Assembly (NCBI GenBank): GCA_913060515.1
Contig: CAJXRZ010000017.1
Location: forward strand, 1-64,000
Source: an uncultured Pseudomonadota bacterium
GTDB lineage: Bacteria; Myxococcota_A; UBA796; CAJQPC01
Length of the DNA: 64,000 nucleotides
Direction of reading: 5' to 3'
The notes under the pieces are model-generated. The model searched no databases, was not told the DNA's origin, and was given only the letters and a program-made list of their open reading frames with translations. The stretch's first letter is position 1, and each line of letters begins with the position of its first letter. Below, piece after piece: positions 1-8,357 of this stretch. Position numbers and translations under genes: made by a program.

Positions 1-46
1 AGATTTCTGCCTGTCTCGTGGGCTCGGAGATGTGTATAAGAGACAG
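1..46 (+). other. Nextera sequencing adapter (not genomic DNA)
   Basis: Bases 13-27 read GTCTCGTGGGCTCGG and bases 28-46 read AGATGTGTATAAGAGACAG. Together these are the Illumina Nextera read-2 transposase adapter. Bases 1-4 (AGAT) fit the end of the P7 primer. Bases 5-12 (TTCTGCCT) fit an 8-base i7 index, which I recall as N703. Genomic sequence starts at about base 47. The adapter was left untrimmed during assembly, so the left boundary of the contig is technical. Confidence 0.97.
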
Positions 47-47
47 G

Positions 48-839
48 GATGATGGCGTACCCGACCATGAAACTTGAAGTCCAGACCTGGTTGCGGGTGG
101 GGCTCAGCTCTACACCGCTCTGAAACCAGAGGAAGGGTGGGGGGGCGGTCCCGGCCTGGTTGCCAGTACGAATGGCGTAGGTGCGAACACCCAAGCGCAG
201 GGGAACCGTCACAGGCCCGCGGGCCTCGAGCACTTCGATGTACTCCTTTCGGGCGTCCTCAGCGGACTTGAGGTTCGCCGACTGCCGCAGCAGCGCAGGC
301 GTGCTGGCAGATGTGGAGAGGGTGTGGCTCCAGACGATAGGCAGGTCCGGCGTGAGCTGGGTGATGCGTGCTCGCAGGACCAGCCAGGTCCCTTCTGCCT
401 CTACGTCGATGAAGAGGGCGTGCTTTCCGCTGCCGCTGCCGAGCTTTTCGAGCACCTTCGGATTGTCGATGCCGCGGGAGACCACGGTCCCTTCCGGGCC
501 AGAATGCACGACGACAGCGGTGCAGCTGGGGCAGTGGGCCAACGCGATGTTTGTGCTCGGATTCTGGATGAGCAGATTGGCAAGGTGGTTTTCGAGCAGT
601 CCCTGAAGGCCTGTCCCTAGGCCGACTGGCACCGTCACGCCGGCCAACACGACTGGGGTCTGCGTGGCAAAGACCGGCTCCTGCATCCACTGGTACACCA
701 GCTCGTCCAGCAGGTCGTATGCGGAGAGCTGGACTTGGTTGGCGACCTCGCCACGGGCACGCAGTAGCTCCGCGTCGCGGGCATCCTCGAGCGGGGTAGC
801 CTGAGCCACGCCGCACATCAGGGTCCAAAGACAGAGCAT
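48..839 (-). CDS. Exported protein of unknown function, 3' end missing
   Basis: The frame opens with ATG at 839 and stays open for 264 codons until it runs into the adapter, so the C-terminus is lost. The N-terminus (MLCLWTLMCGVAQA) looks like a signal peptide cut after AQA. A CPSC pair lies near residue 95. The last visible part alternates polar and hydrophobic residues as if entering a beta-rich or outer-membrane domain. The start overlaps the upstream stop (TGATG), so translation is probably coupled to the 839-1480 gene. I do not recognise the family. It shares a run with another exported protein and a lipoprotein, which suggests an envelope role (inference). Confidence 0.72.
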
Positions 840-1480
840 CAGCGAAGCCAAGTCCACACCCCCTGTGCGCATACGCCCGTGTGCAAGATGGTCTCTTTTG
901 GGTTCAGGACCACGGTCGCCAGCAGCGCGTCTCCGTCTCCCATGCCACCAGTGTCCTTGTAGCGGCGGCAGGCCACTGGCCAGGCCTCCATCGGCGGGAG
1001 GCGGGTGATGACGTTGATGTCGTCAAAGCCCAAGATTGGGGTGCGGTCGGAGACCCTCAGTCCTTGGGAGACCATGGCGTTTTTAGCTGCAAAGGAGAGC
1101 TTTGCGGAGACTTCGGGGTTCGCCGTGTGGCTCTCGACCAACCAGGTCGCCGCTTTGAGTTCTGGACGAGAGGCTGTGGCCAGGCCGGCAATCTCTTGAG
1201 CGGTCTCATCCAGGTTGGAGAGGATGGCCTCGTCTGACGGGGAGCGCAGCTCCTGGTCCATCAGCTTCTCTGTGCAGATCAGCACCTCGCGCTCGACCAG
1301 ATCTCCGCGTGGGTCCGGTGGCCGAACAACTCCAGGATATCGGGCGAGAGCGACGGGGACCGGGACCCGCTCACACTCCATGTTCCGAGCCCCGCTGCGT
1401 GACTTGTTGGGGCCCAGGGCCGGATCCCCGCCAGCGGTGATCTGGAACCAGATGGTCCACAGAGCAAGGTATAGACCCAT
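839..1480 (-). CDS. Exported protein of unknown function (213 aa)
   Basis: The N-terminus (MGLYLALWTIWFQITAGG) resembles a short signal peptide. The mature part is soluble and mixed alpha/beta in appearance, with four cysteines and no motif I recognise. It begins one base after the stop of the upstream lipoprotein gene and its own stop overlaps the start of the next gene, so it is the middle member of a tight three-gene minus-strand operon. No enzymatic function can be assigned. Confidence 0.75.
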   Translation of the reverse strand: MGLYLALWTIWFQITAGGDPALGPNKSRSGARNMECERVPVPVALARYPGVVRPPDPRGDLVEREVLICTEKLMDQELRSPSDEAILSNLDETAQEIAGLATASRPELKAATWLVESHTANPEVSAKLSFAAKNAMVSQGLRVSDRTPILGFDDINVITRLPPMEAWPVACRRYKDTGGMGDGDALLATVVLNPKETILHTGVCAQGVWTWLR

Positions 1481-1481
1481 T

Positions 1482-2174
1482 CTATCGCTCTGGGGGAGGG
1501 ACTTGTTGGAGCACCTCCCACTGCATCTGAGCGTTGAAGACCATCTGGCTCAGCTGTCCGTACAGGTCTGCGGACAGGTCTTGTTCGGCTGCGTCCTTCG
1601 CGATCTTCTCGTCGTCCTCGCGTGTCAGGTCCAGCGCCTTCTCCAACGCCCAGACCCCGATGCCCACGCGCTTGATGATGCGGCCTTCCAGAGAGTCCGT
1701 CGCCAGTAGGAAGCCGCTGCCGTCTCGGATGACCACGTCCAGCTCGAAGCTGGTCTCGCTCAAGGCAGGCACGACGGAGACGCTCAAGACGCAGAGCGTC
1801 CACATGAGCGGATCGTTGAAGGTGTGAACCTCTCGGGAGGTGAGCTCCAAGGTCAGGTCGATGGGCCGTTCGTCTTCCTCTTCCGCCTGCGCCCCGGTGT
1901 AGGAGCGCCCTGTCCCCAGCCTGGTTGTGACCTGGGCCCCTTGATTGCGGAAGAGCGTTCCGGCGTTCTGGCAGAGCACGGTGGCCTCTTGCCGGTTGAG
2001 CAGCTCGCCTTGGTTGCACACGACTTCGAGCTTCAGGTCCGGGAAATTCCGCGCCCCTGGGTCGACGACAACCGGAGCATTCAAGCCGGAGACGGGCTGG
2101 TAGACATGCACGCAGCCCGTAGAGAGCAGTAGCAGCCCCGTCACCGCGACGAAGGATGTGAGCGAAGCTCTCAA
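1482..2174 (-). CDS. Lipoprotein of unknown function (230 aa)
   Basis: Starts at TTG (2174-2172). The choice is supported by a strong ribosome-binding sequence, AGGAGAAGG, 5-6 bases upstream, and by the signal peptide that follows directly. The hydrophobic stretch ends in a lipobox (LSTGC), so the mature protein should be lipid-anchored. The body has a beta-rich N-terminal half and a C-terminal helical segment rich in Asp/Glu/Lys (around residues 180-215). It resembles outer-membrane assembly or accessory lipoproteins only in general layout; no family is recognised. First gene of the operon running to the left contig end. Confidence 0.8.
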   Translation of the reverse strand: MRASLTSFVAVTGLLLLSTGCVHVYQPVSGLNAPVVVDPGARNFPDLKLEVVCNQGELLNRQEATVLCQNAGTLFRNQGAQVTTRLGTGRSYTGAQAEEEDERPIDLTLELTSREVHTFNDPLMWTLCVLSVSVVPALSETSFELDVVIRDGSGFLLATDSLEGRIIKRVGIGVWALEKALDLTREDDEKIAKDAAEQDLSADLYGQLSQMVFNAQMQWEVLQQVPPPER

Positions 2175-2333
2175 GACAGCCTTCTCCTGATTCAGGGGTG
2201 CAGCATAGGTCTCCCTAAGGAGGCCAGCAAGCGAAGGGGCAAAGTGTTGATCTCGCCTTGGGTACGGACTTGCATGGCCAGCATGCTGTCTCGGCGGTGG
2301 TGGGCCTCTGGGACGGGGCCCGGTCAGCGCACA
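2175..2333. other. Intergenic region upstream of lipoprotein operon
   Basis: This 159-base gap lies between the end of the small 67-aa gene and the lipoprotein start. It must hold the promoter of the minus-strand lipoprotein operon. Apart from the AGGAGAAGG ribosome-binding site next to 2174, I see no convincing promoter boxes, hairpin or open frame. Confidence 0.4.
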
Positions 2334-2537
2334 CTAGGTTGCTTTGAACTGACGACCGTCCAAGAAGCTGACCACGTCCTGCATCGAGAAGCTGTGGCGC
2401 TTCATGTCCATCAGCACCTCCCTCCATGCAGCACCTGCGATGACGGCGTCTGCGATGCGGCTGGTATCCGGGATGTTTCCGGCGATGGGGACAGCGGCGG
2501 ATGCGGCAGCTTCAGACAGAATCGGGTCGTGCGTCAT
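2334..2537 (-). CDS. Small hypothetical protein (67 aa)
   Basis: A 67-codon frame starting MTHDPILSEA and ending GRQFKAT. Codon use matches the neighbours (strong G/C at third positions), and it sits 31 bases downstream of the symporter gene on the same strand, consistent with an operon tail. It is soluble, with an Ala/Ile-rich N-terminal half and a helix-forming C-terminal half. No ribosome-binding site of note and no recognised family. The open frame extends further upstream into the symporter gene, but that part reads as an out-of-frame shadow. Confidence 0.5.
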   Translation of the reverse strand: MTHDPILSEAAASAAVPIAGNIPDTSRIADAVIAGAAWREVLMDMKRHSFSMQDVVSFLDGRQFKAT

Positions 2538-2568
2538 GTGGCGCTCGCAAGCAGAAGGGGCTCGAAGT

Positions 2569-4008
2569 TCAGGCGGCTTGTTTGCGCAGCTTCTTGAGCT
2601 CTTCGGCAACAACGGGCGCCAGGATGAGCAATCCGAGCACGTTGGGCACACACAGGACGAACACCATCGCGTCACTGAAGTCGAGTACCGCATCGAGCTT
2701 GATCGAAGCCCCGATGACGATGAAAACGCAGAAGGCCACCTTGTAGACCGTCAGCCAGCCTTTGGAGGGCCCGATGAGGTAGGAGAGCCCCTTCATGCCG
2801 TAGTAGGACCAAGAGAGCATCGTCGATACAGCGAAGAGCACCGAGGCGATGGCGAGGGGGTAGGGGAACCACCAGACCGTTCGGGCAAAGGCATCCGATG
2901 TCATCGCGACGCCCCTCAGACCGGAGTCCATGAACTCCGGCCACGTGACGGAGGCCACCCCAATGACCAGAGCGGTCAAGGTGCAGATCACGATGGTGTC
3001 GATGAAGGGCTCGAACAATCCGACCAGGCCCTCCGTAGCGGGCAGCCGGGTACGCACCGCCGAATGGGCAATGGCAGCGGAACCAATGCCGGCCTCGTTG
3101 CTGAAGACCGCGCGCTGAACCCCGACGACGAGGGTTCCGATGACGCCGCCAGTGAGGGCGTCCCCGTTGAAGGCACCCTCAATGATGTTGAGGACTGCGT
3201 CGGGAAGGGCGGTGATGTTGAAGCCGATGACCGCAATCGCGCCAGCGAAGTACAGGCCAGCCATGAAGGGGACCAACTTCTCGGTCACCTTGGCGATGGA
3301 GCGGATTCCGCCGAGGATCACGCCGCCTACGACGAGGGCGAGCACCAACCCCACGACCCAGCCGTATCCATCGATGGGGCTTGCGTCTCCACCGGTGACC
3401 GCGCGCAGCTGAACGTAGGCTTGGTTGGCTTGGAACATGTTTCCTGCGCCCAAGCAGCCGACCATGATGCCCAGGGCGTAGAAGCCACCCAGAGCGCGGC
3501 CGGCTCGGTCCCAGCCGCGCTCGGCGAGTCCCCGGCGAAGGTAGAACATCGGGCCGCCAGAGACCGTGCCATCGGCGTGCACCGTGCGGTAGCGAACGCC
3601 CAGGGTGCATTCGGCGAACTTCGTGGCCATGCCGAGGAAGCCTGCGACAATCATCCAGAAGGTGGCGCCTGGCCCGCCTGCGGCGATTGCGACGGCAACG
3701 CCGCCGATGTTGCCGATTCCGACCGTGCCGGAGATGGCGGTGGCCAGCGCTTGGAAGTGGGTGATCTCGCCGGGCGCGTCCTCGTCGTCGAACTCGCCTA
3801 GCAAGGAGCGAATGGCGAGAGGAATGCCCCTCACGTTGACGAACTTGAAGTAGAGCGTGAAGAACACCGCTCCCAAGAAGAGCCAGATAACCACCAGTGG
3901 GACCCCGACGCCCAGGATGGGAACCTCGACAAAGACCAGGTCGAAGAAAGCTTTGCTCGCAGGGGCGAGCGCGTTGTTGATCTGCTCGTCGATACTCGAT
4001 GTCGGCAA
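2569..4008 (-). CDS. Sodium:alanine/glycine symporter (AGCS family)
   Basis: A 479-residue polytopic membrane protein with about 11 hydrophobic segments and the family signatures: a GTVGIGNIGGVA region near residue 95 and FSNEAGIGSA near residue 290. Members import alanine or glycine together with Na+. Length is typical (450-490 aa). It lies downstream of, and co-directional with, the aminotransferase/decarboxylase/kinase/VOC genes, with an 81-base gap to the VOC gene. It may therefore supply an amino-acid precursor for, or move a product of, that cluster (inference). Confidence 0.93.
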   Translation of the reverse strand: MPTSSIDEQINNALAPASKAFFDLVFVEVPILGVGVPLVVIWLFLGAVFFTLYFKFVNVRGIPLAIRSLLGEFDDEDAPGEITHFQALATAISGTVGIGNIGGVAVAIAAGGPGATFWMIVAGFLGMATKFAECTLGVRYRTVHADGTVSGGPMFYLRRGLAERGWDRAGRALGGFYALGIMVGCLGAGNMFQANQAYVQLRAVTGGDASPIDGYGWVVGLVLALVVGGVILGGIRSIAKVTEKLVPFMAGLYFAGAIAVIGFNITALPDAVLNIIEGAFNGDALTGGVIGTLVVGVQRAVFSNEAGIGSAAIAHSAVRTRLPATEGLVGLFEPFIDTIVICTLTALVIGVASVTWPEFMDSGLRGVAMTSDAFARTVWWFPYPLAIASVLFAVSTMLSWSYYGMKGLSYLIGPSKGWLTVYKVAFCVFIVIGASIKLDAVLDFSDAMVFVLCVPNVLGLLILAPVVAEELKKLRKQAA

Positions 4009-4089
4009 AGTGGGCTCCCGGGAGGGCCTCTATTGCGAACGGCTCGTGGCGTTCCCAGAATGTGGTGCGGTGGGCGCCGCGGAGTCGAC

Positions 4090-4500
4090 TTAGGCCGGGC
4101 TGGCCACGAGCTCACTGATCTCAAAGAGGTGGCCGTCGGGATCCCGGAAGAAGGCGCGAATCTCGTAGCCGTGGTTGACGGGCGGGGTGAGGAAGTCTGC
4201 CCCTCTGGCCAGGAGCTGCTCGTAGGAAGCTTGGCAGGAGTCCACGCGGAAGATGAGCTGCCCGCTGGCAAGATCCGGGTCGGCAGGCGCTGCGAGCACG
4301 ACGCTGGGTTTGTCCACAGTTGGCTCACCCCCAGTGACGATGAGCAGCCAGTTCCCGAGGATTTTCAGCACCACGGAGGTGCCGCCATAGGCCCCAATCA
4401 GCTCTGCTCCGAGCACCTTGGTGTACCAGTGCTGCGAGGTCTCGATGTCGGAGACGACGAGCATGTGGGTCAGGGCGGTCGCCCCCTCTGGAAAACTCAT
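4090..4500 (-). CDS. VOC (glyoxalase/bleomycin-resistance) superfamily protein
   Basis: A 136-residue protein with the paired beta-alpha-beta-beta-beta pattern of the vicinal-oxygen-chelate fold. It has an N-terminal LVVSDIETSQHWYTKVLG segment and a C-terminal FFRDPDGHLFEISE segment whose final Glu and earlier His are typical metal ligands. The family includes glyoxalases, dioxygenases and antibiotic-binding proteins, so the substrate cannot be read. It follows the kinase-fusion gene by 27 bases on the same strand and probably belongs to the same operon. Confidence 0.88.
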   Translation of the reverse strand: MSFPEGATALTHMLVVSDIETSQHWYTKVLGAELIGAYGGTSVVLKILGNWLLIVTGGEPTVDKPSVVLAAPADPDLASGQLIFRVDSCQASYEQLLARGADFLTPPVNHGYEIRAFFRDPDGHLFEISELVASPA

Positions 4501-4527
4501 CTCATCTCCTGCTACAGCACGGTTGTA

Positions 4528-5568
4528 CTACCCACGCATTGGATAGGGCCTCAGACCCAACTGCATCTCCGAGAGTTCCGTGAGCGGCTGTGCGGCCAAC
4601 TCTGGGTCGGTGTGGGCCTGAAGGCTCTCTTTGACCATGGCGTAGACCGCCTCGCGGCCCAAGCTGGCGTCTACTTCAATGACCTTGTTCAGACCCTGGA
4701 AGAGCTCCAGGGTGGGCAGGGTCTTGGCCTTGAAGGTGTCGAAGCGCAGCTTCATGCTTGCGACGTTGTCGTCGCTGCGATTGGAGTACTTGGCGCGGCC
4801 AAGAATGCGTTGCTCCAGCACGGGGTAGGGGCACTCAAAGTGCAACATGGTGGGGAGCTCCGCCTCGCGGCCGAAGACCTGGTACCAGCCCTCCATGTTG
4901 TCCAGGGAGCGGGGAAAACCGTCGAGCAAGAAGTTGGTCTTGCCCTGCAGGCGCATGGCCTGGTCCATGGCTTTCTTGAGCAGAGTCACCGTGATCTCGT
5001 TGGGGACGAGCTCCCCAGCAGTGATGTACCGCTCAATTTCTGCAGCCGTCTCGCCGCCGGCCGCCCGTTCCGCCCGCAACAGGTCGCCGGTGGACAAGTG
5101 GGTCCAGCCGAGCTGGTTTGCAGCCAAGGTGCACATGGTCCCTTTGCCGCTGCCGGGTCCACCCAGAACGAAGTAGACCGTCGGCCTTGGCAGGGGCTTG
5201 CGAGGGTCGAAGTGGTGGATGACGACGCTCGGTGCAGGTGCAACGCCCTTCTTGTAGACGTGCCACTCCGCATTCGTTGGCGGCAGCGCGTCCTCGCTTG
5301 TGATGTCGTAGGCCAAGTGCCCGTCGAGCCGGCAGATCCGCCAAGAGGTGTAGCTGTTGGAGTAGGAGAGCGCGGGGCTTCTCTCGCACTTGTTGTCAGC
5401 TCGGTCCCAGGCCATCTTGCCATTCCAGTAGCCAAGGCTGGACACCGTGCCGGACTCGGATTCGACGGGTGGCGCAGTCGAGGGCACAAAGAGCCCGTCC
5501 ACTTCTGGGAGGCCTGCACCCGAGACTTCGATGAACAGAGTGTTGGGCTTGAGCGCTTTGGAAGTCAC
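4528..5568 (-). CDS. Eukaryote-like UMP/CMP kinase with unusual N-terminal domain
   Basis: 346 residues from a GTG start at 5568, chosen because AGGA lies 8 bases upstream and the frame before it overlaps the decarboxylase gene. Residues about 130-318 are a short-LID nucleoside-monophosphate kinase: P-loop GGPGSGKGT at 136-144, STGDLLR at 159-165, DGFPR at 216-220 and RSDDN at 264-268. These are UMP/CMP-kinase features of the eukaryotic type, not of bacterial Cmk. Residues 1-125 form a Trp/Tyr-rich beta-type domain (YWNGKMAW, SYSNSY, WRICRLDGHLAYD) that I associate with protist or algal proteins. The acceptor could be a pyrimidine nucleotide or a pathway-specific phosphate. Eukaryotic origin by transfer is inferred. 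Confidence 0.8.
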   Translation of the reverse strand: MTSKALKPNTLFIEVSGAGLPEVDGLFVPSTAPPVESESGTVSSLGYWNGKMAWDRADNKCERSPALSYSNSYTSWRICRLDGHLAYDITSEDALPPTNAEWHVYKKGVAPAPSVVIHHFDPRKPLPRPTVYFVLGGPGSGKGTMCTLAANQLGWTHLSTGDLLRAERAAGGETAAEIERYITAGELVPNEITVTLLKKAMDQAMRLQGKTNFLLDGFPRSLDNMEGWYQVFGREAELPTMLHFECPYPVLEQRILGRAKYSNRSDDNVASMKLRFDTFKAKTLPTLELFQGLNKVIEVDASLGREAVYAMVKESLQAHTDPELAAQPLTELSEMQLGLRPYPMRG

Positions 5569-5585
5569 GGTGCTGTCCTGGTTGC

Positions 5586-6809
5586 TCAGGAGTGTAGCGA
5601 CCAGAAACGCACAACGTCCTGAGGCTGCTCCCCGGCGTGCAGCAAACGTGCCCCTTCGGTGTTGTAGCCGATGGTCGGAGGCAACCCTCGGCTGCAGTGC
5701 CTTGACCACATGGACAGGGTGTAGGCCCCAGTGTCCCGAATCATCAGAAGGTCGCCAGGCTCCGCGGCCGGCAAGGGGCGGTCGTGGGTCAGCAGGTCAC
5801 CGGAGAAGCAGAGAGGGCCCGCGATCTGCGTGGGCCGTGTTGGGCCACCTTTCGGGGTGCCGTCGGCATTGAGAAGCACGAACTCGTGGTCCCACTGCTC
5901 GGCCTTGTAGACCCGGCGGAGCAGCAGGTCGGCTCCCAGGTGGATGACCAAGGTCTCTCGGCCGTCGACCTGCTTGGTGCAGACCACTTCGGAGAGGGCC
6001 CAGCCGGTGGGGGCGTGTACCGAGCGTCCAATCTCAGTGAGCAGCTTCACGTCCCGAGGGATGCTGGCGACTGCGTCCGCCCAAGCCTTGAAGCTCGGGG
6101 GCATAGGGGCATCGTTCCGGTAGCGGACTGGAATCCCTCCACCAATGTCGATCCACTCCAGCTCGTGCTCCATCACAACCTTGGCGACCGCGAGGGCAGC
6201 CTCCTGCAACAGCGCAAGCCCAACCCCTTGGGAGCCAGTGTGTACGTGCAGCCCGCTCAGGAAAGGGAAGCGCTTCAGCAGCTCGGGCGCACGATGGAGA
6301 GGAAGACCAAACTTGCTCTGGCGACCGACCGTGCTGGTCATCGCGATGGACCCTTCGCCGATCTGTGGGTTCACGCGCAGTCCCACCTTGCCGTTTCCAG
6401 GTGCACCCAGTGCTTCAAGGCGCTCCAACTCCTGGTCGTTGTCGGCGTTGATCCAGACGCCCAATTCCAGGGCCAGGCGCAGCTCCTCGTCGGTCTTTGC
6501 TGGAGAGTCAAAGACGATGCGATCTGCCGGGCATCCTGCGGCTACGGCGCACTGCACCTCTTCCCAGCTCGCCGCTTCCAGGCCCGCGCCCGTCGAAACG
6601 ATGGCGCGAAGCACCTCGATCAAGGGATTGGCCTTGATGGCGATGGCGTGGAGGGCGCTGGGTGGAAAGGCCTGCTGGAGTGCTTCGATGCGACCCCTCA
6701 AGCCGTCCAAGTCGTGGAAGAGCGCAGCTTTGACGGGCCAGAGGCCGGCCAGTCGTGAGGCTTCGAGGGCGGCCGGGACCGCTGCGACTGGGCATCTTCC
6801 ATCAGCCAT
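5586..6809 (-). CDS. PLP-dependent decarboxylase, DAP/ornithine (LysA-like) family
   Basis: 407 residues from ATG at 6809. An N-terminal alanine-racemase-like barrel carries the PLP lysine in AIKANP (Lys59), then HVHTGSQG and the glycine-rich IDIGGGIP phosphate loop. The C-terminal beta domain has GPLCFSGD and a GAY segment before the end, as in fold-III decarboxylases. Substrates of the family include meso-diaminopimelate, ornithine, lysine, arginine and carboxynorspermidine. The neighbourhood is not a lysine operon, so a specialised substrate is more likely. The start overlaps the aminotransferase stop by 8 bases. Confidence 0.88.
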   Translation of the reverse strand: MADGRCPVAAVPAALEASRLAGLWPVKAALFHDLDGLRGRIEALQQAFPPSALHAIAIKANPLIEVLRAIVSTGAGLEAASWEEVQCAVAAGCPADRIVFDSPAKTDEELRLALELGVWINADNDQELERLEALGAPGNGKVGLRVNPQIGEGSIAMTSTVGRQSKFGLPLHRAPELLKRFPFLSGLHVHTGSQGVGLALLQEAALAVAKVVMEHELEWIDIGGGIPVRYRNDAPMPPSFKAWADAVASIPRDVKLLTEIGRSVHAPTGWALSEVVCTKQVDGRETLVIHLGADLLLRRVYKAEQWDHEFVLLNADGTPKGGPTRPTQIAGPLCFSGDLLTHDRPLPAAEPGDLLMIRDTGAYTLSMWSRHCSRGLPPTIGYNTEGARLLHAGEQPQDVVRFWSLHS

Positions 6810-8289
6810 GGCTGGGCACCTCAATGTCGGTCTGCACCAGGTGTTCGATCTTGTTGCGGATGGCCCGGATGTGCTCACGCATCCACAACCCGCCGGCATC
6901 CGGCTCGTTGGCGAGGTCCGTGACCAGGCGGGCGCCAAGAGCGATGCGCAGCAAGACGCGCCGGTCGTCGCCGGGGGGGCCAAGCGAGACGGGCTGACCC
7001 AAGTGGTGGGCCTCGTCCAAGCCGAGAATCCCCAAGTCCGTCTCATCGAGCATGCGGTGCAGCTGCTTCATCTGTGGGGCGTCGAGCCAGCCCTTGTCGT
7101 CGCGGACACGGAAGCCGAAGACGGTCGGGAAGGCGCCCAAGCCGGTCACCAAGCCATGGGTCGGAGGCAGCGGGAACTCCAAGTCCAAGGCCTCGCAGGG
7201 GCCCAGGATTTCATGCACGGCCCCAGCAAAGGTGGCGTACACGGCCGCCCGCTGACGCGGTGGGATGTTGTGGTAGGTGGTGATCTCTGCCATCGCCGCG
7301 CGCCATCGCAGGGTCAGCCCAGGGTTGCCAGCGTTGGGCAAGCTGGCCCGAGCGCCGATCCATGCGGTGGGCAGGCTGGCAGCATCGAACCAGGAGTGAA
7401 GCGCCTCTGGCATGGGGCCAGGGTCGATTCCCCACTCGGCGGGTAGGAAGATGGCACCGGAGAATGGGGGGCCCGAGTAGAACTTGGACCCGGTCATCAG
7501 GACCACAAAGCCGCACTTGAGCGCCATGCGCATGTCGGCGGGCGCCACGCGTCCCTGGGCTGCGTCGACGAAGACCATGACCTCGTCGCCGTAGCGCTCG
7601 GTCAGGCGCTTGGCGAGCAAGAAGGAAGGAGCCCGTAGACCCGTCTTGGAGTGGGCCACCAGGTGCACCACAACCAGGACACCGGGCTTGGCCGCGGCGG
7701 CGACCCGCTGCTCCACCTCCAGATCGATCAAGGCCTCGTCCAGGCGCATGCCTTGCTCTTCTCGCAAGTAGACCGCCTCGGCGGTGCAGTCATAGGGCAG
7801 TCCTTCCAGATCGCTGCCGACAACCAGAGCTCCGCCGAAGGGACGCAGGCCGGAGAAGGTCCGGCCTTCACAGGCGCGTACAGTTCCACCACCGAGCTCG
7901 CTGGCACCCACAACGACGTGGTGGGCATGGCGGCCCCGATTGTGGATGAGCGCGTTGATCAGGTAGAGCGCGTCCGTGCCCGAGGGGGTCAGTACAATTG
8001 AGGTGTGGACCGGCAGGGTGAAAGTCTCCCGAAGCCCATCACGGGTCTTCTTTTGCAGCTTGTCCAGGACGGCATCGGAGCGACCTGAGGCCTCCCACTG
8101 ATCCAGCGCATGTTGCGCGCCGTTTAGGGCCCGGGGTCCTGGGTTGCTCGCGGTGCAAGAACCGAAGGAGCTCGTCTCACGAGGGAGCAGCGATACCCGG
8201 TAGGGCGAAAGCCCGTTTGTTCCGGTGATCAGCCTGTGATCCCCACCCTGCTGTAACAATTCGTCCAGGCTTTCATTGCGCATGTGCAT
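6802..8289 (-). CDS. PLP-dependent aminotransferase-like enzyme (class V fold)
   Basis: A large fold-I PLP enzyme of about 495 residues. A Ser/Gly/Thr patch LTPSGTDALY binds the cofactor phosphate, VFVDAAQGR gives the Asp that pairs with the pyridine nitrogen, and TGSKFYSGPPFSG holds the Schiff-base lysine. The exact start is uncertain: ATGs lie at 8331, 8289 and 8283. Codons between 8331 and 8289 include rare TTA, CTA and ATA, so I prefer 8289 or 8283. It is longer than usual class V members. Coupled to the decarboxylase gene, it suggests transamination followed by decarboxylation of an unknown amino acid. Confidence 0.82.
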   Translation of the reverse strand: MHMRNESLDELLQQGGDHRLITGTNGLSPYRVSLLPRETSSFGSCTASNPGPRALNGAQHALDQWEASGRSDAVLDKLQKKTRDGLRETFTLPVHTSIVLTPSGTDALYLINALIHNRGRHAHHVVVGASELGGGTVRACEGRTFSGLRPFGGALVVGSDLEGLPYDCTAEAVYLREEQGMRLDEALIDLEVEQRVAAAAKPGVLVVVHLVAHSKTGLRAPSFLLAKRLTERYGDEVMVFVDAAQGRVAPADMRMALKCGFVVLMTGSKFYSGPPFSGAIFLPAEWGIDPGPMPEALHSWFDAASLPTAWIGARASLPNAGNPGLTLRWRAAMAEITTYHNIPPRQRAAVYATFAGAVHEILGPCEALDLEFPLPPTHGLVTGLGAFPTVFGFRVRDDKGWLDAPQMKQLHRMLDETDLGILGLDEAHHLGQPVSLGPPGDDRRVLLRIALGARLVTDLANEPDAGGLWMREHIRAIRNKIEHLVQTDIEVPSHG

Positions 8290-8357
8290 CCATATTGCGG
8301 CGTCTAGTAACGTCGGCGCGGCTGCGCGCATGGATCTACTCGCCTAGGACGCAGCCC

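Noticed and set aside
31-46. Sequence resembling a transposon end
   Set aside because: It is the Tn5-derived mosaic end of the Nextera adapter, not a genomic element.
2404-3801. Long plus-strand open frame opposite the amino-acid symporter
   Set aside because: Asp/Gly/His-rich nonsense composition typical of an antisense shadow of a membrane-protein gene.
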